A stretch of 64,000 nucleotides of DNA from Hydractinia symbiolongicarpus (taxonomy: Eukaryota > Cnidaria > Hydrozoa > Anthoathecata > Hydractiniidae): NCBI RefSeq assembly GCF_029227915.1, contig NC_079876.1:34765828-34829827 (forward strand), in the 5' to 3' direction. Shown here in pieces: positions 1 through 9,320 of this stretch (position 1 is the stretch's first letter; every line of letters begins with the position of its first letter). The position numbers and the translations under genes were made by a program. Below the pieces are notes generated by a model, which made no database searches, was not told the origin of the DNA, and saw only the letters and a list, made by a program, of their open reading frames with translations.

Positions 1-2822
1 CCAACCGTTGTAACTCAAACGGAGTGACACCGTTAGAAAGTCAATGAAATGTAGTTTTTGAAATTGTCTCTATTTCTTCAGCGCGCGATAACGGCTAGGA
101 TTGGTCCCACAGTAGAAAATGACTTATTAATCTAAATTTTTAAATGAAGCGCTACCACAGCGCCCAATGTAATCGCTGAGTTCCGGCAATCATGACCAAC
201 TAGGAAGAATGTTATTTCTTGGAGTCCAATTTACTCATTTATCACACGTATTAGGTCACAGTCCAAAGTTAGTTCAATTAAGTCCCACAGTCAATCGTTT
301 CAATGTTAAAAGCGATGCAACCTAGTAATATCAAAAACAATATCGCTAAGTACATGTTGGTACTAATATGTGACCCAACTGTTGTAACTCAAACGGACTG
401 ACACTGTTAGAAAGTCAATGAAATGTAGTTTTTAAAACTGTCTCTATTTCTTCAGCGCGCGATAACGGCTAGGATTGGTCCCACAGTCAAAAATGACTTA
501 TTAATCTAAATTTTTAAATGAAGCGCTACCACAGCGCCCAGTGTAATCGCTGAGTTCCGGCAATCATGTCAAATTAAGAAGAATGTTATTTCTTGGAGTC
601 CAATTGTCTCATTTATCATATTTATCAGGTCGCAGTCCAAAGTTAGTTCAACTAAGTGACACAGTCAATCGTTTCATTGTTTAAAGCGATGCAACCTAGT
701 AATATCAGAAAAATATCGCTAAATACATGTTGGTAGGAATTGGTGGCCCAACCGTTGCAACTTAAACGGAGTGACACCGTTAGAAAGTCAATGAAATGTA
801 GTTTTTGAAATTGTCGCTATTTCTTCAGCGCGCGATAACGGCTAGGATTGGTCCCACAGTAAAAAATGACTTATTAATGTAAATTTTTAAATGAAGCGCT
901 ACCACAGCGCCCAATGTAATCGCTGAGTTCCGGCAATCATGTCAAATTAAGAAGAATGTTATTTCTTGGAGTCCAATTGTCTCATTTATCATATTTATCA
1001 GGTTGCAGTCCAAAGTCAGTTCAACTAAGTCCCACAGTCAATCGTTTCATTGTTAAAAGCGATGCAACCTAGTAATATCAAAAAGATATCGCTAAGTACA
1101 TGTTGGTACTAATATGTGACCAACCGTTGTAACTCAAAGGGATTGACACTGTTAGAAAGTCAATGAAATGTAGTTTTTGAAACTGTCGCCATTTCTTCAG
1201 CGCCCGATAACGGCTAGGATTGGTCCCACAGTAAGAAATGACTCATTAATCTAAATTTTTAAATGAAGCGCTACCACAGCGCCCAATGTAATCGCTGAGT
1301 TCCGGCAATCATGTCAAATTAAGAAGAATGTTATTTCTTGGAGTCCAATTGTCTCATTTATCATATTTATCAGGTTGCAGTCCAAAGTCAGTTCAACTAA
1401 GTCCCACAGTCAATCGTTTCATTGTTAAAAGCGATGCAACCTAGTAATATCAAAAAGATATCGCTAAGTACATGTTGGTACTAATATGTGACCAACCGTT
1501 GTAACTCAAAGGGATTGACACTGTTAGAAAGTCAATGAAATGTAGTTTTTGAAACTGTCGCCATTTCTTCAGCGCCCGATAACGGCTAGGATTGGTCCCA
1601 CAGTAAGAAATGACTCATTAATCTAAATTTTTAAAAGAAGCGTTACCACAACACCCAGTGTAATCGCTGAGTTCCGGCAATCATGTCAAATTAAGAAGAA
1701 TGTTATTTCTTGGAGTCCAATTGTCTCATTTACCCCATTTATCAGGACACAGTCCAAAATCAGTTCAATTTAGTCCCACAGTCAATTGTTTCACTGTTAA
1801 AGGCGATGCAACCTAGTAATATGAGAAAAATATCGCTAAATACATGTTGGTACGAATATGTGACCCAACCGTTGAAACTCAAACGGACTGACACCGTTAA
1901 AAAGTCAGTGAAATGTAGTATTTGAAACTGTCTCCATTTCTTCAGCGCGCGCTAACGGCTAGGATTGGTCCCGCAGTAAAAAATGACTTTTTTTAGCTTA
2001 ATTCTTAAATGAAGCGCTACCACAGCGCACAGTGTAATCGCTGAGTTTCGGCAATCATGTCAAATTAAGGAAAATGTTATTTCTTGGAGTGCAATTGTCT
2101 TCCTTTATCACATTTATCAGGTGACAGTCCAAAGTTAGTTCAATTAAGTCCCACAGTCAATCGTTTCATAGTTTAAGGCGATGCAACCTAGTAATATCAG
2201 AAAAATATCGCTAAATATATGTTGGTACGAATAGGTGATCCAACAGTTGTAACTCAAACGGACTGACACCGTTAGAAAGTCAATGAAATGTAGTTTTTGA
2301 AACTGTCGCTATTTCTTCAACGCACGATAACGGCTAGGATTGGTCCCACAGTCAAAAATGACTTTTTAATCTAAATTTTTAAATGAAGCGCTACCACAGC
2401 GGCCAGTGTAATCGCTGAGTTCCGGCAATCATGTCAAATTAAGAAGAATGTTATTTCTTGGAGTCCAATTGTCTCATTTATCATATTTATCAGGTCGCAG
2501 TCCAAAGTTAGTTTAACTAAGTGACACAGTCAATCGTTTCATTGTTTAAAGCGATGCAACCTAGTAATATCAGAAAAATATCGCTAAATACATGTTGGTA
2601 GGAATTGGTTGCCAAACTGTTGCAACTTAAACGGAGTGACACCGTTAGAAAGTCAATGAAATGTAGTTTTTGAAATTGTCGCTATTTCTTCAGCGCGCGA
2701 TAACGGCTAGGACTGGTCCCACAGTAGAAAATGACTTATTAATCTAAATTTTTAAATGAAGCGCTACCACAGCGCCCAATGTAATCGCTGAGTTCCGGCA
2801 ATCATGACCACCTAGGAAGAAT
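1..2822 (+). repeat. Satellite array, left block (about 7.5 monomers of 372-375 bp)
   Basis: Head-to-tail monomers. The landmark ggctagg falls at 93, 467, 840, 1212, 1584, 1957, 2332 and 2705, giving spacings of 374, 373, 372, 372, 373, 375 and 373. Conserved blocks are 'aacggctaggattggtcc', 'gaagcgctaccacagcgcc' and 'gcgatgcaacctagtaatat'. Subtypes are recognised after 'cttggagt': a = ccaatttactcatttatcac, b and g = ccaattgtctcatttatcat (b then caggtcgcag, g then caggttgcag), c = gcaattgtcttcctttatca, d = ccaattgtctcatttacccc. The block ends in the order d (1710), c (2080), b (2460), a (2811), the last being interrupted by the PLE. No gene is visible. Open frames of about 70 codons start only at TTG and are chance products of the repeat. 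Confidence 0.97.
2810..2822. repeat. Target-site duplication, left of PLE copy 1
   Basis: The 13-bp direct repeat acctaggaagaat is present here and at 5398-5410, flanking the element. It comes from the satellite motif ctaggaagaatg of an a-type monomer. The length fits the short target duplications typical of Penelope-like elements. The outermost base 'a' could belong to either the element or the target. Confidence 0.85.
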
Positions 2823-2840
2823 TGGTGTGTATGTTCAGAC

Positions 2841-2966
2841 TTTTGGAACTAAAAACGAACACAACTCTTTAACGACGTTTCGGCCGTACGACGGCCATTT
2901 TCAAGTATAGCTATTTACAATTGACAAATTCAACACTATATACAAAATATCGTACGATATATCATC
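2841..2966 (+). repeat. 5' terminal inverted repeat (pLTR-like) of PLE copy 1
   Basis: Reading from 'ttttggaact' to 'atatcatc', these 126 bp are the exact reverse complement of 5273-5398. Identity stops at 2967 (ctccgatg here against gtacgatc in the reverse complement of the other end). The repeat contains the hairpin ggccgtacgacggcc (2882-2896) and one copy of the 10-bp palindrome atcgtacgat (2949-2958). A reading frame in phase with the RT ORF is open from 2911 onward, so the inverted repeat overlaps the possible coding frame. Confidence 0.93.
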
Positions 2967-3000
2967 CTCCGATGCTTATAGACAATGTCAAAACAGATTA

Positions 3001-5244
3001 TTGAATGAAGAAATCTACATTAAAAAGTCAACGATACGGACGCTCGAAAATCAGTTTAATGTCCATCGAAACTTGCTCAGAGCATCTTTATCATATTTGG
3101 ATTTCACTCACATTACCTGCCTTTTCCTCGCTCGAAATGACAGAATCCTTGCTGCTAACGACGAAACCCAAAAGAAAAAACTGTTCAACCTTGGTTTGCA
3201 GTCTGTGCCAACAAAACATGATCCAGATCGCGTAATCCACAACTTTTCGTCACACATTCTGTCCGAAGCTGATAAATCGTTGCTGGCCAGAGGTCTGAAT
3301 TATGCAATACCACCTTCAAAAGTCGAGTATGCTGATTATATGGTTTCCTTCGAAAAACTCTATCGTAATGTTAAAAGTATGGAAATGTCGTCGGAAACAA
3401 GAGATCTTTTAAAATCGCGGATGAAAGATCGTGCTATTTCATCTTTTGAAAGTTACAATTCCTCGAAGAAACCCAAAAACCTGAGCGATGAAGAACTTGA
3501 AGCTCTGTTTTCGTTGGCAAATAATTTGGACTTAGTTATTCAAAAATCTGACAAAGGAAATTCAGTTGTTCTTGTCGATAAAGATATATACGTAAACAAG
3601 ATTAGTGATATTTTGAATGACACAGCGAAGTTTGCAAAAGTTAAATGTGATAAAGAGAAGGAACTGAATTTTATCATCAATCAAGAGAAAAAAGTTACAG
3701 CAGTTTTGAAAACTTTGCTTGACAACGGTTCCTTGGAAAGAAGATTACATGAAAAACTTAAACCAACTGGGTCAAAGCTAGGAATATTATATGGTTTATG
3801 TAAAATTCACAAATCTATTGTTAACGGAAGTCCACCTTTTAGGCCCATTTTATCGGCTATCGATACACCCACCTACAATTTGGCTAAGTTTCTTGTACCA
3901 CTTTTGGCACCCTTAACAGTTAATGAGTATACTGTTTTCAACTCTTTTTCCTTTGCTGAAGAAATTAGTAAACAGGACAGTAGTTTGTTTATGGCTAGCC
4001 TAGATGTTGATTCTTTATTTACAAATATTCCTTTGCAAGAAACTATAGATATTTGTACTGATTCTTTATTTTCAGAGACTGACCCAGTCAGTAATTTTTG
4101 CAAAAGTGATTTTCGTAAACTCCTCTCTCTGGCCACAGAAAATTCTTATTTCACGTTTGACGGTCAACTATTCAAGCAAGTCGATGGGGTAGCTATGGGT
4201 TCACCTCTTGGCCCCAGCCTTGCTAATGCTTTTCTTTCGCACCACGAAAAGACTTGGTTGGATAATTGTCCATCATCCTTTAAGCCAGTGTATTATAGAA
4301 GATATGTTGATGATGTTTTTGTGTTGTTCTCATCTCCTAGCCATTTGCCTCTATTTAAGGACTATCTTAATAGGCAACACATCAACATATCTTTCACGTC
4401 TGAGTGCGAGGCCGATAAAACTCTTCCGTTTCTTGACGTATCTGTTTCTCGCAATGAATCAAAGTTTGTTACATCTATCTATAGGAAACCTACATTTAGT
4501 GGTGTTTACACGAATTACAACAGCTTTTTGCCGGAAGAATATAAAACGGGTTTGATAATGACATTGATTTTTCTGATATTTAAGATTGTTTCTGATTTTT
4601 CTAGGTTTCACTTAGAAATGCAAGATCTTAGAAACATTCTGTTAAGAAATGGCTACCCGTCAAGTTTGATTGATCAATGCATTAAGTCTTTTCTCGACAG
4701 AATGTTTCAAGATAAGAAAGTTTTCAGTACCGTACCTAAGTTAGAAGTTCTTATTATTTTGCCATATTTGGGTAATATATCGTTGAAACTGCGAACTCAC
4801 TTAGTTAAAACATTTGATAAGCATCTTCCGTGCTGTAAGCTTAGGGTTATTTTCAAATCGGGTTGTAGAATTGGCAATTTTTTCCGGTTTAAGGACCGTG
4901 TTTCAAAGGCTCTGCGTTCAAAAGTCGTATATAAATATCAGTGTGATGGCTGCAATGCCATCTATTATGGGAAAACTATGCGACATTTGAAAGTTAGAGC
5001 CTGCGAACACATGGCCGTTTCTGCCTTGACTGGAAAATCCGTCAAATCTATTAACCCTAGTGCGGTTTTGGAGCATGTTGTTTTCTGTAAAAATAGACCA
5101 TCTTTAGATAATTTTTCTATTATCTCCTCCGCATCTAATAATTTTGATTTGGAATTGAAGGAAAGCTTGTTAATCCGTAGGGATAAGCCAATTCTTAATA
5201 GAAATATTGCATCAATGCCATTATTTCTATTTTCAGATAATTGA
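3001..5244 (+). CDS. Penelope-like element reverse transcriptase / GIY-YIG endonuclease, copy 1
   Basis: The 747-codon frame encodes the single PLE protein, which reverse-transcribes element RNA and nicks the target. A conserved PLE N-terminal region is visible from about residue 60 (KLFNLGL, then DPDRVIHNFS). RT blocks follow in order: KSDKGNSVVLVD (182-193), GILYGLCKIHK (261-271), FRPILSAIDTP (280-290), motif A SLDVDSLFTNIP (333-344, catalytic D335), motif B VDGVAMGSPLGPS (394-406), motif C YVDD (435-438), FLDV (477-480) and YRKPTF (494-499). The C-terminal GIY-YIG domain has CDGC (648-651), YYGKT (655-659), RHLKVRACEH (661-670), a likely zinc pair H692/C696, E721 in ELKESL, and LNRN (732-735). 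All key residues are present and no internal stop occurs. The start is uncertain: codon 3001 is TTG, the frame is open back to 2911 without ATG, and the first in-frame ATG (3340, residue 114) lies inside the conserved N-terminal region. The stop is TGA at 5242-5244. Confidence 0.93.
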   Translation: MNEEIYIKKSTIRTLENQFNVHRNLLRASLSYLDFTHITCLFLARNDRILAANDETQKKKLFNLGLQSVPTKHDPDRVIHNFSSHILSEADKSLLARGLNYAIPPSKVEYADYMVSFEKLYRNVKSMEMSSETRDLLKSRMKDRAISSFESYNSSKKPKNLSDEELEALFSLANNLDLVIQKSDKGNSVVLVDKDIYVNKISDILNDTAKFAKVKCDKEKELNFIINQEKKVTAVLKTLLDNGSLERRLHEKLKPTGSKLGILYGLCKIHKSIVNGSPPFRPILSAIDTPTYNLAKFLVPLLAPLTVNEYTVFNSFSFAEEISKQDSSLFMASLDVDSLFTNIPLQETIDICTDSLFSETDPVSNFCKSDFRKLLSLATENSYFTFDGQLFKQVDGVAMGSPLGPSLANAFLSHHEKTWLDNCPSSFKPVYYRRYVDDVFVLFSSPSHLPLFKDYLNRQHINISFTSECEADKTLPFLDVSVSRNESKFVTSIYRKPTFSGVYTNYNSFLPEEYKTGLIMTLIFLIFKIVSDFSRFHLEMQDLRNILLRNGYPSSLIDQCIKSFLDRMFQDKKVFSTVPKLEVLIILPYLGNISLKLRTHLVKTFDKHLPCCKLRVIFKSGCRIGNFFRFKDRVSKALRSKVVYKYQCDGCNAIYYGKTMRHLKVRACEHMAVSALTGKSVKSINPSAVLEHVVFCKNRPSLDNFSIISSASNNFDLELKESLLIRRDKPILNRNIASMPLFLFSDN

Positions 5245-5272
5245 CTTGCCCCTACGGAATATTTGATCGTAC

Positions 5273-5398
5273 GATGATATATCGTACGATATTTTGTATA
5301 TAGTGTTGAATTTGTCAATTGTAAATAGCTATACTTGAAAATGGCCGTCGTACGGCCGAAACGTCGTTAAAGAGTTGTGTTCGTTTTTAGTTCCAAAA
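5273..5398 (-). repeat. 3' terminal inverted repeat (pLTR-like) of PLE copy 1
   Basis: Exact reverse complement of 2841-2966, beginning 29 bp after the RT stop codon and ending at the target duplication. It carries the hairpin ggccgtcgtacggcc (5343-5357) followed directly by GAAAC, an arrangement resembling stem II plus the GAAA box of hammerhead ribozymes found in PLE terminal repeats. Just outside the inner edge there is an extra copy of the palindrome atcgtacgat (5266-5275) in addition to the one inside (5281-5290). Confidence 0.93.
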
Positions 5399-5410
5399 CC
5401 TAGGAAGAAT
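5398..5410. repeat. Target-site duplication, right of PLE copy 1
   Basis: Direct repeat acctaggaagaat matching 2810-2822, after which the interrupted a-type satellite monomer resumes (gttatttcttggagtcc). Confidence 0.85.
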
Positions 5411-8400
5411 GTTATTTCTTGGAGTCCAATTTACTCATTTATCACACTTATTAGGTCACAGTCCAAAGTTAGTTCAATTAAGTCCCACAGTCAATCGTTT
5501 CAATGTTAAAAGCGATGCAACCTAGTAATATCAGAAAAATATCGCTAAATACATGTTGGTAGGAATTGGTGGCACAACCGTTGCAACTTAAACGGAGTGA
5601 CACCGTTAGAAAGTCAATGAAATGTAGTTTTTGAAATTGTGGCTATTTCTTCAGCGCGCGATAACGGCTAGGATTGGTCCCACAGTAAAAAATGACTTAT
5701 TAATCTAAATTTTTAAATCAAGCGCTACCACAGCGCCCAATGTAATCGCTGAGTTCCGGCAATCATGTCAAATTAAGAAGAATGTTATTTCTTGGAGTCC
5801 AATTGTCTCATTTATCATATTTATCAGGTTGCAGTCCAAAGTCAGTTCAACTAAGACCCACAGTCAATCGTTTCACTGTTAAAGGCGATGCAACCTAGTA
5901 ATATGAGAAAAATATCGCTAAATACATGTTGGTACGAATATGTGACCCAACCGTTGAAACTCAAACGGACTGACACCGTTAAAAACTCAGTGAAATGTAG
6001 TATTTGAAACTGTCTCCATTTCTTCAGCGCGCGCTAACGGCTAGGATTGGTCCCGCAGTAAAAAATGACTATTTTTAGCTTAATTCTTAAATGAAGCGCT
6101 ACCACAGCGCACAGTGTAATCGCTGAGTTTCGGCAATAATGTCAAATTAAGGAAAATGTTATTTCTTGGAGTGCAATTGTCTTCCTTTATCACATTTATC
6201 AGGTGACAGTCCAAAGTTAGTTCATATAAGTCCCACAGTCAATCGTTTCATAGTTTAAAGCGATGCAACTTAGTAATATCAGAAAAATATCGCTAAATAC
6301 ATGTTGGTACGAATAGGTGATCCAACAGTTGTAACTCAAACGGACTGACACCGTTAGAAAGTCAATGAATGTAGTTTTTGAAATTGTCGCTATTTCTTCA
6401 GCGCGCGATAACGGCTAGGATTGGTCCCACAGTCAAAAATGACTTATTAATCTAAATTTTTAAATGAAGCGCTACCACAGCGCCCAATGTAATCGCTGAG
6501 TTCCGGCAATCATGACCAACTAGGAAGAATGTTATTTCTTGGAGTCCAATTTACTCATTTATCACACGTATTAGGTCACAGTCCAAAGTTAGTTCAATTA
6601 AGTCCCACAGTCAATCGTTTCAATGTTAAAAGCGATGCAACCTAGTAATATCAAAAACAATATCGCTAAGTACATGTTGGTACTAATATGTGACCCAACT
6701 GTTGTAACTCAAACGGACTGACACTGTTAGAAAGTCAATGAAATGTAGTTTTTAAAACTGTCTCTATTTCTTCAGCGCGCGATAACGGCTAGGATTGGTC
6801 CCACAGTCAAAAATGACTTATTAATCTAAATTTTTAAATGAAGCGCTACCACAGCGCCCAGTGTAATCGCTGAGTTCCGGCAATCATGTCAAATTAAGAA
6901 GAATGTTATTTCTTGGAGTCCAATTGTCTCATTTATCATATTTATCAGGTCGCAGTCCAAAGTTAGTTCAACTAAGTGACACAGTCAATCGTTTCATTGT
7001 TTAAAGCGATGCAACCTAGTAATATCAGAAAAATATCGCTAAATACATGTTGGTAGGAATTGGTGGCCCAACCGTTGCAACTTAAACGGAGTGACACCGT
7101 TAGAAAGTCAATGAAATGTAGTTTTTGAAATTGTCGCTATTTCTTCAGCGCGCGATAACGGCTAGGATTGGTCCCACAGTAAAAAATGACTTATTAATGT
7201 AAATTTTTAAATGAAGCGCTACCACAGCGCCCAATGTAATCGCTGAGTTCCGGCAATCATGTCAAATTAAGAAGAATGTTATTTCTTGGAGTCCAATTGT
7301 CTCATTTATCATATTTATCAGGTTGCAGTCCAAAGTCAGTTCAACTAAGTCCCACAGTCAATCGTTTCATTGTTAAAAGCGATGCAACCTAGTAATATCA
7401 AAAAGATATCGCTAAGTACATGTTGGTACTAATATGTGACCAACCGTTGTAACTCAAAGGGATTGACACTGTTAGAAAGTCAATGAAATGTAGTTTTTGA
7501 AACTGTCGCCATTTCTTCAGCGCCCGATAACGGCTAGGATTGGTCCCACAGTAAGAAATGACTCATTAATCTAAATTTTTAAATGAAGCGCTACCACAGC
7601 GCCCAATGTAATCGCTGAGTTCCGGCAATCATGTCAAATTAAGAAGAATGTTATTTCTTGGAGTCCAATTGTCTCATTTATCATATTTATCAGGTTGCAG
7701 TCCAAAGTCAGTTCAACTAAGTCCCACAGTCAATCGTTTCATTGTTAAAAGCGATGCAACCTAGTAATATCAAAAAGATATCGCTAAGTACATGTTGGTA
7801 CTAATATGTGACCAACCGTTGTAACTCAAAGGGATTGACACTGTTAGAAAGTCAATGAAATGTAGTTTTTGAAACTGTCGCCATTTCTTCAGCGCCCGAT
7901 AACGGCTAGGATTGGTCCCACAGTAAGAAATGACTCATTAATCTAAATTTTTAAAAGAAGCGTTACCACAACACCCAGTGTAATCGCTGAGTTCCGGCAA
8001 TCATGTCAAATTAAGAAGAATGTTATTTCTTGGAGTCCAATTGTCTCATTTACCCCATTTATCAGGACACAGTCCAAAATCAGTTCAATTTAGTCCCACA
8101 GTCAATTGTTTCACTGTTAAAGGCGATGCAACCTAGTAATATGAGAAAAATATCGCTAAATACATGTTGGTACGAATATGTGACCCAACCGTTGAAACTC
8201 AAACGGACTGACACCGTTAAAAAGTCAGTGAAATGTAGTATTTGAAACTGTCTCCATTTCTTCAGCGCGCGCTAACGGCTAGGATTGGTCCCGCAGTAAA
8301 AAATGACTTTTTTTAGCTTAATTCTTAAATGAAGCGCTACCACAGCGCACAGTGTAATCGCTGAGTTTCGGCAATCATGTCAAATTAAGGAAAATGTTAT

Positions 8401-9129
8401 TTCTTGGAGTGCAATTGTCTTCCTTTATCACATTTATCAGGTGACAGTCCAAAGTTAGTTCAATTAAGTCCCACAGTCAATCGTTTCATAGTTTAAGGCG
8501 ATGCAACCTAGTAATATCAGAAAAATATCGCTAAATATATGTTGGTACGAATAGGTGATCCAACAGTTGTAACTCAAACGGACTGACACCGTTAGAAAGT
8601 CAATGAAATGTAGTTTTTGAAACTGTCGCTATTTCTTCAACGCACGATAACGGCTAGGATTGGTCCCACAGTCAAAAATGACTTTTTAATCTAAATTTTT
8701 AAATGAAGCGCTACCACAGCGGCCAGTGTAATCGCTGAGTTCCGGCAATCATGTCAAATTAAGAAGAATGTTATTTCTTGGAGTCCAATTGTCTCATTTA
8801 TCATATTTATCAGGTCGCAGTCCAAAGTTAGTTTAACTAAGTGACACAGTCAATCGTTTCATTGTTTAAAGCGATGCAACCTAGTAATATCAGAAAAATA
8901 TCGCTAAATACATGTTGGTAGGAATTGGTTGCCAAACTGTTGCAACTTAAACGGAGTGACACCGTTAGAAAGTCAATGAAATGTAGTTTTTGAAATTGTC
9001 GCTATTTCTTCAGCGCGCGATAACGGCTAGGACTGGTCCCACAGTAGAAAATGACTTATTAATCTAAATTTTTAAATGAAGCGCTACCACAGCGCCCAAT
9101 GTAATCGCTGAGTTCCGGCAATCATGACC
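5411..9129 (+). repeat. Satellite array between the two PLE copies (about ten monomers)
   Basis: Continuous head-to-tail monomers of about 373 bp. The stretch from about 6436 on repeats 116-2809 at an offset of 6320 bp. The stretch of about 5503-6435 is the part of the 6320-bp unit not shared at the left end of the window. It includes a g/d chimeric monomer around 5820-5930 (caggttgcag followed by cactgttaaaggcg and aatatgag) and two c-like/b-like monomers. No gene seen. Confidence 0.96.
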
Positions 9130-9142
9130 ACCTAGGAAGAAT
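9130..9142. repeat. Target-site duplication, left of PLE copy 2
   Basis: acctaggaagaat, the same 13 bp as at copy 1, shifted by 6320 bp. The pair is at 11718-11730. Confidence 0.84.
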
Positions 9143-9160
9143 TGGTGTGTATGTTCAGAC

Positions 9161-9286
9161 TTTTGGAACTAAAAACGAACACAACTCTTTAACGACGTTT
9201 CGGCCGTACGACGGCCATTTTCAAGTATAGCTATTTACAATTGACAAATTCAACACTATATACAAAATATCGTACGATATATCATC
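9161..9286 (+). repeat. 5' terminal inverted repeat of PLE copy 2
   Basis: Same 126 bp as 2841-2966 and the reverse complement of 11593-11718. Confidence 0.92.
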
Positions 9287-9320
9287 CTCCGATGCTTATA
9301 GACAATGTCAAAACAGATTA

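Larger units (their letters stand above)
2823..5397 (+). mobile_element. Penelope-like retroelement, copy 1 (full-length appearance, inverted terminal repeats)
   Basis: About 2575 bp inserted inside a satellite monomer and flanked by 13-bp target duplications. From left to right it has 18 bp outside the repeat (2823-2840), a 126-bp inverted repeat (2841-2966), a short leader, one long ORF encoding RT and GIY-YIG endonuclease (3001-5244), and the matching 126-bp inverted repeat (5273-5398). The C-terminal position of the endonuclease matches canonical Penelope/Poseidon/Neptune-type elements, not the Naiad/Chlamys clade with permuted domains. Published PLEs often carry terminal repeats (pLTRs) in direct or inverted arrangement; here it is inverted. 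No poly(A) tail, LTR-retrotransposon features or transposase are present. Confidence 0.93.
116..5502 (+). repeat. Segmental duplication, copy 1 (satellite plus Penelope-like element)
   Basis: This block recurs at 6436-11822 with a constant offset of 6320 bp. The offset equals one PLE plus its target duplication (2588 bp) and ten monomers (3732 bp). The left boundary is near 114-115, where 'agtaga' in copy 1 faces 'agtcaa' in copy 2. The right boundary is at about 5502, where 'caatgttaaa' faces 'catagttaaa'. In the lines compared between these points I saw no difference, and the two encoded proteins are identical. Outside the boundaries the copies differ by substitutions and a 1-bp indel, so this is a discrete duplicated block and not just general satellite similarity. 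Confidence 0.93.

Noticed and set aside
790-850. A CENP-B box in the monomer (near cttcagcgcgcgataacgg)
   Set aside because: The spacing between the TTC-like and CGG-like halves does not fit the CENP-B box consensus. No better match was seen elsewhere in the monomer.
1710-1925. A 71-codon open frame recurring in d-type monomers (1710, 8030, 13985, 21077, 24069, 27060, 28180, 39394, 40521, 43513, 44263)
   Set aside because: It starts at TTG, not ATG, has no recognisable domain, and exists only because d-type monomers lack stops in this frame. Recurrence reflects satellite copying, not gene conservation.
3873-4136. Minus-strand and alternative-frame ORFs overlapping the PLE gene (also 3005-3235, 4208-4555, 4965-5318 and their copies at +6320)
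   Set aside because: They are shadows of the RT/endonuclease ORF, which has clear domain support.
2841-5398. Reading the 126-bp inverted repeats as ends of a cut-and-paste DNA transposon
   Set aside because: The only ORF is a PLE reverse transcriptase/GIY-YIG protein, no transposase exists, and an 18-bp asymmetric tail lies outside the left repeat.
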